This document shows, in pieces, positions 1 to 7,019 of a stretch of DNA of 33,421 nt. A program made the position numbers and the translations under genes. How positions within the stretch are numbered: the stretch's first letter is position 1; the number at the start of each line of letters is the position of its first letter. The stretch spans positions 1-33,421 of the forward strand of contig DAOMHQ010000038.1 in assembly GCA_035430965.1 (NCBI GenBank), written 5' to 3'. This DNA is from JAKPRU01 sp029568995. GTDB taxonomy: Bacteria > Hinthialibacterota > Hinthialibacteria > Hinthialibacterales > JAKPRU01. Under the pieces are notes generated by a model. That model worked only from the letters and a program-made list of their open reading frames with translations, made no database searches and was not told the DNA's origin.

Positions 1-35
1 GGATAGCACAAGACTCCTCGGTGTGAGGGTTGCAG

Positions 36-130
36 GCGAGCTTTCTTAGGAGGAGTGGCCCGGAGTCTGCGAAGGGCTGCGACGCTGGCGATCTCCGGTT
101 CGCTCGTTCGAACAGCGAGATTGCCGCGAC
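36..130 (+). repeat. dispersed repeat, family R1 (diverged copy)
   Basis: Copy of a dispersed element of about 90-110 bp that recurs in the window. Its core at 61-77 is identical over 17 nt to the reverse complement of 19398-19414, and shares 15 nt with 12771-12785. The following bases (GCGACG.TGGCGATCTC) also match. This copy has lost the clear GTCAT...ATGAC ends seen in the other copies. No gene was seen in 1-174. Confidence 0.75.
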
Positions 131-174
131 GGGATGTCCTGCTGCTCGCGCGCGAAACGCCGCCGCTCCTGACA

Positions 175-206
175 ACAAAAAAGCCCTGCTTGTTCGGCAG
201 GGCTTT
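175..206 (-). terminator. rho-independent terminator for the minus-strand gene upstream
   Basis: On the minus strand a GC-rich hairpin with 7-bp arms (GCCCTGC / GCAGGGC, at 197-203 and 183-189), extended by three A-T pairs, encloses a 7-nt loop and is followed directly by TTTTTTGTT. It lies 26 bp beyond the stop codon of the minus-strand gene at 232-1512, which supports that gene over the open frame on the other strand. Confidence 0.85.
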
Positions 207-231
207 GGTTTGTCCACATCGAAAAACTATT

Positions 232-1512
232 TCAGGCGAAGAGATCCATCCCTTTCGGAATCCGACCGAATCCGAAGAAGTCCATGCCATTCGACGCTCC
301 GGCAGTGGATTCGGTTTCCTCTTCAGTCTGCTCGGCCTCTTCTTCCATGGCTTCCTGTTGCATCTCCAGGGACTCCTGAAGCAACTGCAGCTCGGAGTTC
401 GTTTGGGTGTCCTCCAGGGAATTCACGCCAAGAATGTTCTGGAAGAAGGAGTTGGTCACATCCAGGAACTGGGTCAATCCACTCTGGGATTCTTCCTTCA
501 ATCCATCCAGGAACTCCGTTCCAAGACCCATTTCCTCCAGTTGAGAACCGAAGGTCTCGCCGATGCTGGTGAAGAAATCATCAAGCGCATTGGAGACCTG
601 CTCGCCGACCTGGTTGATGAGGGCATTTGTTGCGCCGAACAGATCGCTCAGATTCTCGGGAGACGCGGTGAGTACATTGCTCACGGCAGTCAGGAATCCA
701 CCCAAATCGCCGGAATCCTCTTCCGAAGAGGCAATCTGCTCTACCTGAGCCAGGAAGCTGTCCAGATCCGCGCCGGATACGGAGATATTCATCTGAAACT
801 CTTTGGAAAGCTGTGCTCCCACCTGCATGACCTGGTTGCCCATATCCTCGCCGTAGCTCTGGCTGATACCCACAGCGGCCTGCTGGACCGAGGAGTAATA
901 AATCTGCGCCTGCCAATCATCCTGGGCAATCATGCGTTCGTATTCAACCGTGGTCCGGCTCATCATGCTGGCGGAACTCGAATATGCGTTGCCCGATCCG
1001 GCGACTTCCCCGTTTCCACTGCTCTGCTGAGATCCAATCCCGGCGGTCCTGGACTGGGCCATTCCGACGGAGATGTCCAGGTCAAAGGAACCGTCACCGT
1101 TCAACCGCAAGTCGATACTCGCCTCATACCGGCCGTCCTCGCTGACAAAGACCTGCTGGGTTGTGCCGTTGACCAGCCCGCCGCTTTCGGCCTGTTCCAC
1201 CGCCTGCTCGACCGCCTGTTTGGCAAAGTCGCTCAGTTCAACGGTATCCTCTTTCTCGTCTTCTTTTTCTTCCTCTTCCTTTTGAATGTTCTTGATGGAA
1301 TCTTTATTTGCGGTCAGTTCGGCATATCGCTGGAGGAGACCCGTAAGACCCTGTGAGTTTCCCGTCGTTGACGGTCTGCCGAGAAGATTCAGATTATTTC
1401 CCGATGGTTCTTCCTGATTATTGCCGATACGATTTCCCAGGAGATAGCCGTTGAATAAATTGGAGAGGCCGCCCGCAGCGGCATTGAGCTGAAGATTCAG
1501 AGGTGAGACCAT
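232..1512 (-). CDS. hypothetical acidic protein, 426 aa
   Basis: Function unknown; I do not recognise the family. The protein has no signal peptide or membrane span. From the N-terminus it shows an Asn/Leu/Gly-rich segment, a strongly acidic and lysine-rich stretch around residues 77-90, the phrase VELSDFAKQAVEQAVEQ, a short beta-rich part (about 115-150) with alternating hydrophobic residues, a Ser-rich linker, then a long Gln/Glu-rich helical region. It ends in an acidic tail and FFGFGRIPKGMDLFA. The LS-x-x-A phrase after a polar linker is loosely reminiscent of proteins found beside flagellar or surface genes, but none are here. A strong terminator follows the stop. It is divergent from pdxA with 98 bp between starts. 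The opposite strand is also open over most of this length; I judge that frame to be a shadow. Confidence 0.7.
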   Translation of the reverse strand: MVSPLNLQLNAAAGGLSNLFNGYLLGNRIGNNQEEPSGNNLNLLGRPSTTGNSQGLTGLLQRYAELTANKDSIKNIQKEEEEKEDEKEDTVELSDFAKQAVEQAVEQAESGGLVNGTTQQVFVSEDGRYEASIDLRLNGDGSFDLDISVGMAQSRTAGIGSQQSSGNGEVAGSGNAYSSSASMMSRTTVEYERMIAQDDWQAQIYYSSVQQAAVGISQSYGEDMGNQVMQVGAQLSKEFQMNISVSGADLDSFLAQVEQIASSEEDSGDLGGFLTAVSNVLTASPENLSDLFGATNALINQVGEQVSNALDDFFTSIGETFGSQLEEMGLGTEFLDGLKEESQSGLTQFLDVTNSFFQNILGVNSLEDTQTNSELQLLQESLEMQQEAMEEEAEQTEEETESTAGASNGMDFFGFGRIPKGMDLFA

Positions 1513-1610
1513 TGTGTAGGGATTCCTTTCCGAGGCTGAACGAGAAAATTCCGTTTCTCTTCTCTGATAATCGGCAACCTGGAATCAAATCTTGAGTGAG
1601 TTGAGCAAAA

Positions 1611-2675
1611 ATGACCCAATCGCACAATCGAAATTTCGGACAATCCGCTTCCCGTTTGTTGATCACCATGGGCGATCCAGCGGGGATCGGTCCGGAAATC
1701 ATCTGTAAAGCCTTATCCGGCAAGGAGTTAAACCCGTCCGCACGGTATGGCGTGGTCGGGATAACCGATGTGCTTTTTTCGACCGCAGAGCGGATGGGAA
1801 AGCGGGTAAAATTTCGTTCCGTTGCGGCCCCGGAGGAGGTATTCCTGCCGGGTGGAGATGATGTTGCAGTCCTGGAGCCGGGCGGGCTGAAAACGAGCCA
1901 TTGGGAACCCGGAATCGCCCAGGCGGCAACCGGCGAAATCGCCTTCCGCTGCATCACCACGGCCATCGACGTGGCTCTTGCCGGACAGTGCGATGCCGTG
2001 GTTACCGCGCCGATCTGCAAGGAGAGCCTTCACAAAGCCGGACACGGGGAATACGCCGGGCATACGGAGATTTTCACCCGTCTTACCGGAGCGAAGTCCA
2101 CTGCGTTGATGCTGATATCGGGTAAGTTCCGAGTTGTGCATGTGACCAATCATGTCGCGCTGCGTGACACAGGCGGGATGATCGACAGGCAGCGAGTCCT
2201 TGATGTGATTCGGCTGATGAGCGATGCCCTCACTCGAATCGACGGCAAACCGCCCCGGATTGCCGTGGCTTCGTACAATCCCCATGCAGGTGAATCGGGC
2301 CTGTTCGGGCGTGAGGAAATCGAGGAAATCGGACCTGCCGTGAGGGAAGCGCAACAAGGCGGAATTGAGGTTACCGGGCCATTTCCGCCGGATAGCCTGT
2401 TTCCGCAAATGCTCGGCGGACGCTATGACGGGATTGTGGCGATGTACCACGACCAGGGGCATATCGCGTTCAAGATGCACTGTTTTCAATACAGCCCCGA
2501 TTTACAGGAATGGGCAGAGGTGGCGGGAGTGAATGTGACACTCGGACTGCCGATCATTCGGACCTCCGTGGCACATGGAACGGCGTTTGACCTGGTGGGG
2601 ACGGGGAAAGCCTCGGAGCGGTCGCTGCTGGATGCGATTTGTACGGCGAGGATTCTGGCGGAGAGGAGGGGTTGA
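1611..2675 (+). CDS. pdxA: PdxA-family dehydrogenase (4-hydroxythreonine-4-phosphate dehydrogenase)
   Basis: NAD-dependent oxidation and decarboxylation of 4-phosphohydroxy-L-threonine in vitamin B6 synthesis is the classical role of this cytosolic, metal-dependent family. Length (354 aa) and motifs fit: MGDPAGIGPE near residue 20, GHTE near 150, and the three metal-binding histidine sites VTNHVALRD (about 178), YNPHAGESG (about 222) and MYHDQGH (about 278), then GVNVTLGLPIIRTS near the end. Two details differ from a textbook PdxA. The usual SVDHGTA is SVAHGTA, and there is a longer segment (FQYSPDLQEWAEVAG) before the glycine-rich strand. Both are compatible with the PdxA2-type subgroup, which acts on other hydroxyacid 4-phosphates. 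No partner kinase or other B6 gene is nearby to decide. The start lacks a strong Shine-Dalgarno sequence. A 26-bp-arm palindrome begins 6 nt after the stop. Confidence 0.92.
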   Translation: MTQSHNRNFGQSASRLLITMGDPAGIGPEIICKALSGKELNPSARYGVVGITDVLFSTAERMGKRVKFRSVAAPEEVFLPGGDDVAVLEPGGLKTSHWEPGIAQAATGEIAFRCITTAIDVALAGQCDAVVTAPICKESLHKAGHGEYAGHTEIFTRLTGAKSTALMLISGKFRVVHVTNHVALRDTGGMIDRQRVLDVIRLMSDALTRIDGKPPRIAVASYNPHAGESGLFGREEIEEIGPAVREAQQGGIEVTGPFPPDSLFPQMLGGRYDGIVAMYHDQGHIAFKMHCFQYSPDLQEWAEVAGVNVTLGLPIIRTSVAHGTAFDLVGTGKASERSLLDAICTARILAERRG

Positions 2676-2680
2676 ATGTG

Positions 2681-2748
2681 GGGAGGGCGAGGCTCCTGCC
2701 GAGCCGCGAATAATAGGAGAATCGGCTCGGCAGGAGCCTCGCCCTCCC
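2681..2748. repeat. perfect inverted repeat, 26-bp arms, family R2
   Basis: Arms at 2681-2706 and 2723-2748 are perfect reverse complements around a 16-nt A-rich loop. It starts 6 nt after the pdxA stop codon. No T-run follows, so it is not a standard intrinsic terminator, although such a strong hairpin would protect the 3' end of the pdxA transcript. It is of the REP/MITE-like type; its own family does not recur elsewhere in this window. Confidence 0.9.
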
Positions 2749-2760
2749 AAACTCAATGGC

Positions 2761-2819
2761 GTTGATAAGTTCAGCAAAATCAACCCCCTCTGTATCTCCC
2801 CCAATCTTGGGGGAGAGGG
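2761..2819 (+). repeat. dispersed repeat family R3, copy A
   Basis: Begins GTTGATAAGTTCAG, continues through a CCCCTCTGTATCTCCCCC-type stretch and ends in the palindromic core CTCCCCCAA..TTGGGGGAG. Related copies are at 24538-24586 (same strand) and 21077-21134 (opposite strand). All three sit just beyond the 3' end of a gene. Confidence 0.85.
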
Positions 2820-2829
2820 TCTTGGTGTT

Positions 2830-2866
2830 CCTCCCCCGAAGATCGGGGGAGGTCAGGTGGGGGTTG
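2830..2866 (-). repeat. 37-nt repeat family R4, intergenic copy
   Basis: A palindromic core (CCTCCCCCGA..TCGGGGGAGG) followed by a TCAGGTGGGGGTTG tail. Its reverse complement is found without a mismatch over all 37 nt at 9415-9451, inside the coding sequence of a membrane protein. It lies 10 nt after R3 copy A. The rest of the gap 2676-2906 holds nothing else recognisable. Confidence 0.9.
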
Positions 2867-2906
2867 AAAGCATACTCACGGACCTTGAGATAGTCCCTCT
2901 TCCCGC

Positions 2907-4304
2907 CTATTTCCCTTCCTTGAATTTCCACCAATCCTGCTGGAACAGGAGGAGATCCGTGAAATCCACCTGGCCGTCCCGATTCAAATCCCCACGCAGC
3001 GGGGTCGGGGTTGGAGTGCCGATGGGAGTCGGCGTGTCTGTCGGAGAGGCTGTCGGTGTTGGCGAGGGCGTCGGTGATGCGGTCGGTGTATGAGTTGGCG
3101 TCGGAGTCACGGTCGGCTCCGGCCAGATGGAACCCTCAAATACCCGCCCGGCATTGATTTCGGCGGTGTTCACGATCTCGCCGGTTGGATGAAGGATTTT
3201 CACTGTGCCGCCGTTTGTGAGCAGCTCCCCGCCGCCGGTCGCGTAGATGGTTCCTGTCAGAAACATTCCCGTGTTGTCTTCACAGGCCAGAACCACGCCG
3301 CCGCCGGAACCTGCGCCACCATCGCCGCCGGGTCCGCCTCGACGGGCATCCTCCGCCGGTTCGCCGTAAACTCCTCCTTCCCCCTCGCCTTCTGCGTCGA
3401 CATTCGCGCCATCTCCGCCATCCCCGCCGTAGGAGTTGTTCCCGGAGACGCGACCGGCTATGCCATTTGAGCCATTTGTGCCGAGTGTGCCGGATGTGTC
3501 GATCTCACCACGAAATAGAAGAATTTCGGAGACCGTCAGGCGTACATAGCCACCACCGGTTCCACCCGACGCGCCACCGCCACCACCGCCACCTGCTCCC
3601 GACCAGACCGGGTCCCACTCCCACCATTCTCCTTCCCTGGTTCCGCCACCTGCGCCGCCACCGCCTCCGCCGCCACCGGACCCCATGCGGGTTGAGGTAT
3701 CGGTGGTCTTGTCGCTGTTGATCCCGGGGATGTCATATCCCCCGTCGTTTCCTTTTGCTCCATCGGTGCCCGCTTCGTCCCCTTTACCCACTCCGCCGAT
3801 ACCCCCCGTGCCTCCGAAATCCCCCAAACCTTGTCCACCGAGGCCGCCGTTACCCCCAGGCGCATCCTGGTCCCGATCTCCCTGGCCGCCATCCGCTCCG
3901 ATTTGTGGGTCCGTTTTTCCACGTCCCCCTATTCCGCCTTCTCCGCGTGTATAGTCATCCCGTGCCACCACGGCTCCACCACCACCACCGCCACCGCCAC
4001 CGCCCGGATACCCTTTTCCCTTTGCGTCAATCTTTCCATCCAAAATGATCCGCCTGGCCTGGATATCCAGATACCCGGAACTCGGAACCGTGGTTGCATA
4101 CTCCAGAATCCCAACCACAGCCTCCTTGGGAATGTTCAGGGTCCCAATATTCTTATGAAGCCCCCAGAGAACATCGCCATCTTGCAGCGTCAGGTCGCTC
4201 CCATCCCAGTCATGCGGGGCATAATCCGCCGCATACAGGCCGCCCGATGCGGCCAGACATAGAGCCACCATTGCGAGACACGAGATACAACTCTGCTTCA
4301 TCAT
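2907..4304 (-). CDS. secreted glycine-rich protein with C-terminal dockerin-like motif
   Basis: A 465-aa exported protein of unknown function. Residues 1-25 are a clear signal peptide (two methionines, a lysine, a hydrophobic core, cleavage near GGLYA). Residues about 85-130 contain beta-structured IQARRIILDGKIDAKG, as in right-handed beta-helix or autotransporter-like surface proteins. The middle (about 100-340) is extremely glycine-rich with GGxGG runs. After a beta-rich segment (LTGTIYATGGG, VKILHPTG) comes a Pro/Thr linker of about 35 residues, then GDLNRDGQVDFTDLLLFQQDWW, one half of a type I dockerin-like calcium-binding repeat. The single copy and the extreme C-terminal position suggest a sorting or anchoring tag rather than a cellulosomal dockerin. 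A good ribosome site (AGGGGG) lies before the two adjacent ATG codons; the second ATG has the better spacing. Confidence 0.82.
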   Translation of the reverse strand: MMKQSCISCLAMVALCLAASGGLYAADYAPHDWDGSDLTLQDGDVLWGLHKNIGTLNIPKEAVVGILEYATTVPSSGYLDIQARRIILDGKIDAKGKGYPGGGGGGGGGGAVVARDDYTRGEGGIGGRGKTDPQIGADGGQGDRDQDAPGGNGGLGGQGLGDFGGTGGIGGVGKGDEAGTDGAKGNDGGYDIPGINSDKTTDTSTRMGSGGGGGGGGAGGGTREGEWWEWDPVWSGAGGGGGGGASGGTGGGYVRLTVSEILLFRGEIDTSGTLGTNGSNGIAGRVSGNNSYGGDGGDGANVDAEGEGEGGVYGEPAEDARRGGPGGDGGAGSGGGVVLACEDNTGMFLTGTIYATGGGELLTNGGTVKILHPTGEIVNTAEINAGRVFEGSIWPEPTVTPTPTHTPTASPTPSPTPTASPTDTPTPIGTPTPTPLRGDLNRDGQVDFTDLLLFQQDWWKFKEGK

Positions 4305-4354
4305 TCACCCCCTGGGGTTGGGTTCACGGACCTGCATTAAGATAGCTATTCCGC

Positions 4355-4438
4355 TTCATTCCGTCCAGAAACGGGCCTGTGACGTATTGTAGGAACGAAT
4401 GGCAACAACAGAACGTCTCTCCTTATTCATTCTGTCCA
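4355..4438. promoter_or_regulatory. candidate paired operator in divergent promoter region
   Basis: The 203-bp gap between the divergent glycine-rich protein and the FAD oxidase gene holds two near-identical boxes: TTCATTCCGTCCA at 4355-4367 and TTCATTCTGTCCA at 4426-4438, whose starts are 71 bp apart. The second continues into an imperfect palindrome (TTCTGTCCATGACGGAA, 4430-4446). The arrangement resembles binding sites for a dimeric regulator, but the regulator is unknown and no convincing -35/-10 pair was seen. Confidence 0.3.
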
Positions 4439-4507
4439 TGACGGAACGGATTATGCTATTCTTTCAGGATAGGAGACCTTGAGAAGCAGCGGTTTGAATA
4501 GGTCTCC

Positions 4508-5941
4508 GTGAAAGGTATTCATATTTCGATGGCAAACGGCCCGTCACCCGTTATCAACAAGGACCTCGAAGGGGAATTCCGTTCTTTTCTGGGACTGGAG
4601 GGGATCTCGACGGATGAGCTGGACCTGGTGACGTACGGTTATGATGCCACGCGGAAGAATTTCCCCCCCAGCGCTGTTGTCTGGCCGGTTGAGACAGCCC
4701 AGATCTCGCGGATTCTTCGTATTGCCTCCAGGGAAGGCATTCCGGTCTACCCGCGCGGGTCCGGGTCCGGGATGACCGGCGGCGCATTGCCGGTTTCGGG
4801 CGGGATAGTTCTGGCCCTGGAACGGATGAACCGCATCCTGGATATCGACACGGAGAACCGGACTGTGACCGCACAGCCCGGCATATTCCTGGGCGATCTG
4901 AAAAAAGCCGTGCAGGAAAAAGGTCTCTTCTACCCGCCGGACCCGGCGAGCGCAAAAGTGGCCTCTCTCGGTGGAACTCTGGCCGAGAGTTCCGGCGGTC
5001 TGAATTGCGTTAAATACGGAACAACAAAGGATTACGTGCTGTCGGTTGAGGCGGTCCTGCCGGATGGGGAGATCATCCGACTCGGCTCGAAATCCCGGAA
5101 AAGCGTGTCGGGATACAACCTGCTTCAGCTGTTGATCGGGTCCGAAGGAACCCTTGCGGTGATCACCGAGGCGACACTTCGACTGATTCCCTATCCCGAA
5201 CATCGCTGCACGCTTCTGTCTCGGTTCGGCTCTGTCAAAGACGCCAGTCGTGCGGTTCTTGACATTTTGAACGGTCCTGTGGTTCCGTCAGCCCTGGAGT
5301 TTATGGACCGCGTGAGCCTGGAATGCGTCAGCGCCTACATGGGCCAGGACCGGATTCCTCCCTGCGAGGCCGTGCTATTGGTGGAGGCGGATGGATTCGA
5401 GCTGGACGCTGTGTTTCGCGATGCTCAGGTAATCGGGGAAATCTGCCGCCGGAACGGAGCGGAGACAGTCCGAATGGCGACGGAATTGCAGGATCGGGAA
5501 AGCCTCTGGGAGATCCGCCGCAATCTCGGTCCGTCGATGTATCAGAAAGCGCCGTTCAAGTTCAATGAAGACATCTCGGTCCCGATTGCCGAGTTCCCCA
5601 CCGTGCTGCAAGAGGTGTATCGAATCGGGGCAAAGCATGGGGTTATCGTGATCTGTTTCGGACATGCCGGCGACGGCAATATCCATGTCAACTTCATGTC
5701 GCACACGGAAAGTGACCCGGCGGTGCATCGGGGAATCGAGGAAGCCTTCCGGCTGGCGGTGGCACGCGGGGGAACGCTGTCGGGAGAACATGGTATCGGC
5801 ATTACCAAGGCCGAGTTTCTCCCGTTGGAATGGGGAGGACGGGAGATCGAACTGATGCGGAGTGTTAAGCGGCTCTTCGATCCCCAGAATATCCTCAATC
5901 CCGGTAAGATCTTCCCGGAGAAGAAACCGGGAACGAGTTGA
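4508..5941 (+). CDS. glcD: FAD-binding oxidase, GlcD / D-lactate dehydrogenase type
   Basis: A flavin-dependent 2-hydroxyacid dehydrogenase (glycolate, D-lactate or similar to the 2-oxoacid), full length at 477 aa. The N-terminal FAD-binding domain of the PCMH type shows VYPRGSGSGMTGGALP (about residue 78), the dinucleotide loop GGTLAESSGGLNCVKYGTTKDYV (about 157) and GSEGTLAVITEA (about 213). The C-terminal substrate domain shows the metal/active-site signature GHAGDGNIHVNF (about 386) and SGEHGIGITKAEFL (about 430). The GlcE and GlcF subunits are not adjacent, so electron transfer partner and substrate remain open. The frame opens with GTG at 4508; an in-frame ATG at 4529 is an alternative, and neither has a strong ribosome site. 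The next gene starts 13 nt downstream, so they are probably co-transcribed. Confidence 0.9.
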   Translation: MKGIHISMANGPSPVINKDLEGEFRSFLGLEGISTDELDLVTYGYDATRKNFPPSAVVWPVETAQISRILRIASREGIPVYPRGSGSGMTGGALPVSGGIVLALERMNRILDIDTENRTVTAQPGIFLGDLKKAVQEKGLFYPPDPASAKVASLGGTLAESSGGLNCVKYGTTKDYVLSVEAVLPDGEIIRLGSKSRKSVSGYNLLQLLIGSEGTLAVITEATLRLIPYPEHRCTLLSRFGSVKDASRAVLDILNGPVVPSALEFMDRVSLECVSAYMGQDRIPPCEAVLLVEADGFELDAVFRDAQVIGEICRRNGAETVRMATELQDRESLWEIRRNLGPSMYQKAPFKFNEDISVPIAEFPTVLQEVYRIGAKHGVIVICFGHAGDGNIHVNFMSHTESDPAVHRGIEEAFRLAVARGGTLSGEHGIGITKAEFLPLEWGGREIELMRSVKRLFDPQNILNPGKIFPEKKPGTS

Positions 5942-5954
5942 GAGAGAGGCCAAA

Positions 5955-7010
5955 ATGTGCGGTCGAATCTTACTATCGATAACGGTGATTCTCGCACTTT
6001 CGATCCCGTCAGCGGGGCAGGATGAGACGCTCGCCATTCCCGGCGACGATCACGGTCTCAATTCACTCATCCAACTCCTCGAACGAAAGGCGATGCTGGA
6101 ATCCCAGGATGGTCTCGGAACCTCGCCGAAAAACTGGGATGTCGGGAAAGGGCGTCCGAAACCGGAATTGGGCAAGAGATCCGCCGATTCGGAACAGCCG
6201 ATTGACCTCTCGCGCTATCTCGGAACCGAGGGAGACCAGGAAGCGGCGATTCGGAAACTCAAAGAGGCGGGGAAATGGCCTGGAGGAACTCCGCAATCCG
6301 AATCGAATTCACCTCCTCGAGAAGAGGTAGACCTGTTTCATAAGATTCCCACCGGCAAGCGCCTCGATTACGTTGCGGAATGCCTGAAATCGGGCAAATA
6401 CGGAGATGCCCTGTCCGAAACGTCGTTTGTGCTGGCCACAGATCCCAAAGACGAGAATCTGTCCCGTGCGCTCGCGCTGCGGCTGGAGGCACAGTATCGT
6501 CTGAAGAAATACGCGGAGGCTCAGGATACGTATTACCGTCTTCGCGCCTATTTCCCCAAAGGGCCGGAACACAGCGCCGCGTTGGCATTTCTGGAAAAGG
6601 AGAGTGGTGTCGATCAGTTGCAGAAAGCGGTCCGGGTAAGTCAGGACGATGCCGAAGCGCATCGGAAGCTGATGAATGCCTATCGGACTCGTGGATGGCT
6701 GGATCTGGGGGCCGATTTCTACAAAGAAAAGCTGAAAGAGAAAACTCCGGAAAGTCTGCGCCACCTGTGCGAGCTGCAATACCTGCGCGAGGATTGGCCG
6801 GGATTAGTAAAGGCTGCGGAGGAAGGAATCGAGCGCAAGCCGGACAGTCCGGAATTTCATTACAACGAGGGAGTGGGATTTTTCCACGCGGAGGAAGACG
6901 CGGCGAGGATGAGCGCCCGCGAGTCCTTTCTGAAGGCGATCGATCTTTCCAAAAATGCCGAATTCAACAAGCGGGCGAGCTGGTACTTGCAGCGTCTGCC
7001 GAAATCCTGA
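5955..7010 (+). CDS. secreted TPR-repeat protein
   Basis: A 351-aa exported protein without a recognised enzymatic domain. I chose ATG 5955 because it follows a GAGAGAGG ribosome site and begins a textbook signal peptide (CGRILLSITVILALSIPSAGQ, cleavage before or near GQDE). A polar, proline-containing linker spans about residues 30-125. From about 130 to the end the protein is helical, with tetratricopeptide-like pairs (YVAECLKSGKYGDALSET, LRLEAQYRLKKYAEAQDTYYRL, AHRKLMNAYRTRGWLDLGADFY, GVGFFHAEEDAARMSARESFL). Such proteins scaffold periplasmic assemblies. It lies 13 nt behind the FAD oxidase gene, and its stop is 9 nt from the convergent FapA-like gene. Confidence 0.8.
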   Translation: MCGRILLSITVILALSIPSAGQDETLAIPGDDHGLNSLIQLLERKAMLESQDGLGTSPKNWDVGKGRPKPELGKRSADSEQPIDLSRYLGTEGDQEAAIRKLKEAGKWPGGTPQSESNSPPREEVDLFHKIPTGKRLDYVAECLKSGKYGDALSETSFVLATDPKDENLSRALALRLEAQYRLKKYAEAQDTYYRLRAYFPKGPEHSAALAFLEKESGVDQLQKAVRVSQDDAEAHRKLMNAYRTRGWLDLGADFYKEKLKEKTPESLRHLCELQYLREDWPGLVKAAEEGIERKPDSPEFHYNEGVGFFHAEEDAARMSARESFLKAIDLSKNAEFNKRASWYLQRLPKS

Positions 7011-7019
7011 GCGGAAAGG

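Noticed and set aside
55..1356. Long plus-strand open frame (433 codons) opposite the acidic protein gene
   Set aside because: It is antisense to the better frame, begins inside repeat R1, runs through the minus-strand terminator and has a composition typical of a complement of a Glu/Gln-rich gene. No ribosome site.
1728..2489. Minus-strand open frame of 253 codons inside pdxA
   Set aside because: Antisense shadow of a well-supported gene.
2575..3093. Plus-strand open frame of 172 codons after pdxA
   Set aside because: Reads through palindromic repeats R2-R4 and the complement of the Pro/Thr linker; not coding.
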